Assembly (NCBI GenBank): GCA_036397555.1 | Contig: DASWIS010000008.1 | Coordinates: 1 to 64,000 of the forward strand | Origin: Candidatus Zixiibacteriota bacterium | GTDB lineage: Bacteria > Zixibacteria > MSB-5A5 > WJJR01 | Length of the DNA stretch: 64,000 bases | Direction of reading: 5' to 3' | Part shown: one piece after another, positions 62,734 through 64,000 of the stretch | Numbering within the stretch: the stretch's first letter is position 1 | Layout of the letters: each line of letters begins with the position of its first letter | The notes under the pieces: generated by a model | Seen by the model: the letters and a program-made list of their open reading frames with translations, nothing else | Told to the model about the DNA's origin: nothing | Database searches by the model: none | Made by a program: the position numbers and the translations under genes

Positions 62734-63885
62734 TTACTCGATCAGTCTGGTTGTGTATAGGAATGTCGGGTCGGATTGATCGACGCAGACCTCGCCTCCC
62801 GGTTCGTTGAGGCGCATGAACCGGCCCGTGATCTGATCACCACCCGATGATCCCTCAACAAACAGCACGAATATCTTCGCGACTTCCATCCGCTTCCGGC
62901 CGTTTCCTGCGTCTGTCAGGCCAATTGCGGGGTTGAAGAATGCCGCCTTGACGATCCGTGGACTGATGGGGAATGCCGAATTGACGACCGTCCCGGTGGC
63001 GTCATCCCAGGTCGCATCGGGATCCGTTGCGATGATGCAATCGAGACCATCATCGTTCGGACCAGTTTTCTTTCCGGGCTCGACGAGCAATGTATCGCCG
63101 GGCTCGACTGTAAATGAGCTGTCGAGACATCCCTCGCACATCCAGTCACGGTAAGTGTCGCCGCCGCAATCGGGGTTGCCCTTATTGACTGGGGGGAGGC
63201 AGACAGAATAGTACCAGAACTCACCAAAATCGGTCTGACCCCCGTTGGCCAGTACGATTGTGATCTGTTCGCCGAGGTCGGCATCCGTGTACCCGGTCGT
63301 GAGCGGGTCATAGTACTCGTCGGGATTGGTAATGCTGTCCGGATCAAACGCATCATTCGCATTGGCGTCATACCAACGATCCGGTGGCGCCCAGGGTTCG
63401 ATGCATTTGCCGCTACACACCCAGAAGAACTCGGCGGCAGCGCGTGCGGTCATCTCGCCGGCAACGTTGCCATCGTCGAAAATCCGGAGGAAGTAGTTCA
63501 TGAACGGATCGCCGGTGGCTTCGGTCCGATGCGTGGTGACCTCGATCCTCCGCGCTTGCGGGAAGACCACGTCCGCATCGGTTATCACGACAGGATCCAT
63601 GATGTTGCCGTTCCCCGAGTCCACGAGGGCGTTATTCGCACCGGCCGCGAGGATCGCCTCATTCTGTGCGAGAGTCGTGTCCCCCGTCATCCCGCCCACC
63701 AAAGCGCCGGCCAGGGCGGCGGCATCCGCGGCGTTCTGCAATTGCGTACGCACCAGGAGCATCTGGCTGGCGTCGATGGCGTAGACGGCAAAGACCAACA
63801 GGAATGCGATCAGGGCGCCGATCATGACGACAACGGCTCCCCGTTCGTCGCGATACATTCTGTTCAGCTCACGTCTAATCATCAA
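62734..63885 (-). CDS. tadG: TadG/TadE-like pilus-associated protein
   Basis: AGGAGA lies just before the ATG at 63885. The 383-residue product has an N-terminal Flp/TadE-G signal segment: DERGAVVVMIGALIAFLLVF then AVYAIDASQMLLVRTQLQNAADAAALAGA, where Arg/Glu/Gly precede the membrane helix, followed by a large extracytoplasmic part with four Cys in CVCSGKCIEPW- and CEGCLDSS-like stretches and an Asp-rich region (DANANDAFDPDSITNPDEYY). These proteins are anchored with the bulk outside and are thought to tether or modulate the pilus. Operon order TadG-CpaE-CpaF-TadB-TadC is as expected. Confidence 0.85.
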   Translation of the reverse strand: MMIRRELNRMYRDERGAVVVMIGALIAFLLVFAVYAIDASQMLLVRTQLQNAADAAALAGALVGGMTGDTTLAQNEAILAAGANNALVDSGNGNIMDPVVITDADVVFPQARRIEVTTHRTEATGDPFMNYFLRIFDDGNVAGEMTARAAAEFFWVCSGKCIEPWAPPDRWYDANANDAFDPDSITNPDEYYDPLTTGYTDADLGEQITIVLANGGQTDFGEFWYYSVCLPPVNKGNPDCGGDTYRDWMCEGCLDSSFTVEPGDTLLVEPGKKTGPNDDGLDCIIATDPDATWDDATGTVVNSAFPISPRIVKAAFFNPAIGLTDAGNGRKRMEVAKIFVLFVEGSSGGDQITGRFMRLNEPGGEVCVDQSDPTFLYTTRLIE

Positions 63886-63927
63886 TTCTCCTGGCCTGGA
63901 GCCGGATGTTACCCCCCGTTGCGCCGC

Positions 63928-64000
63928 TTATTCGGATTCGGGAACGGGTGGCCCGGTTGTATCGGTCTCCGTATCCGTGCCGCCCCACGGCAAAGGCGGG
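63928..64000 (-). CDS. C-terminal end of an upstream gene of the Tad cluster (partial)
   Basis: On the minus strand the frame entering at the right edge reads PPLPWGGTDTETDTTGPPVP then ESE and a TAA stop at 63928-63930. This Pro/Thr/Asp-rich tail is too short to identify. By position it could be the secretin (CpaC/RcpA), a TadE-type protein or another pilus gene; it ends 42 bases before tadG. Confidence 0.55.
   Translation of the reverse strand, partial: PPLPWGGTDTETDTTGPPVPESE

Overview
The window is high-GC bacterial chromosome, by eye around 60% GC. Several features point to the FCB side of the bacterial tree, near Zixibacteria, Latescibacteria or other candidate phyla: a secreted protein ending in a type IX (Por) sorting-like/FlgD-like C-terminal domain, dockerin-type tails on secreted proteins, and a short primary sigma factor of the Bacteroidetes type that lacks region 1.1. 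This placement is inference; no rRNA gene is present to confirm it.

Region 1 (1-23.6 kb) is a secreted and surface-protein island, all on the plus strand. It holds the C-terminal 4.7 thousand residues of a giant protein made of 43 visible tandem cadherin-like modules (truncated by the left edge), an 1830-residue protein of 15 putative-Ig repeats with a dockerin, a subtilisin-like protease with PKD and dockerin domains, and a small protein with a sorting-type tail followed by a clear terminator.

Region 2 (23.6-33.2 kb) has a GH35-like glycosidase, an HtrA/DegP protease followed closely by a primary-type sigma factor with no ordinary start codon, a candidate selenoprotein (in-frame TGA in a U-P-A-C redox motif with a SECIS-like hairpin), a 194-bp MITE-like element, a lipoprotein, UDP-glucose dehydrogenase and a Cys-rich exported protein.

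Region 3 (33.2-43.4 kb) has a large exported M16 metalloprotease, a vanadium-haloperoxidase lipoprotein, a DprA/SLOG-like protein with an AbiGi-like C-terminal part (possible conflict or defence protein), and an iron-uptake operon (DtxR-type regulator, FeoA, and FeoB split into separate GTPase and membrane genes) with a palindromic operator candidate over its promoter, then a VOC-fold protein.

Region 4 (43.4-53.4 kb) is envelope and glycan related: a GT2 glycosyltransferase with a DUF2723 membrane protein, a TPR protein, an OmpH/Skp chaperone, a second nucleotide-sugar dehydrogenase, a second copy of the MITE in opposite orientation, a metallo-beta-lactamase-fold hydrolase and signal peptidase I.

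Region 5 (53.5-58.1 kb) has an ArsM-type arsenite methyltransferase, a lipoprotein, a PAP2 phosphatase, the tRNA adenosine deaminase TadA, a membrane protein, a tRNA-Ser(CGA) gene and a remnant of a Ser/Thr kinase gene.

Region 6 (58.1-64 kb, minus strand) is a Tad/Flp pilus export operon: an unidentified C-terminal fragment at the right edge, then a TadG-like protein, CpaE/TadZ, CpaF/TadA ATPase, TadB, TadC and a 35-residue single-membrane-segment protein. Pilin, prepilin peptidase and secretin genes are not seen here and would lie beyond the right edge.
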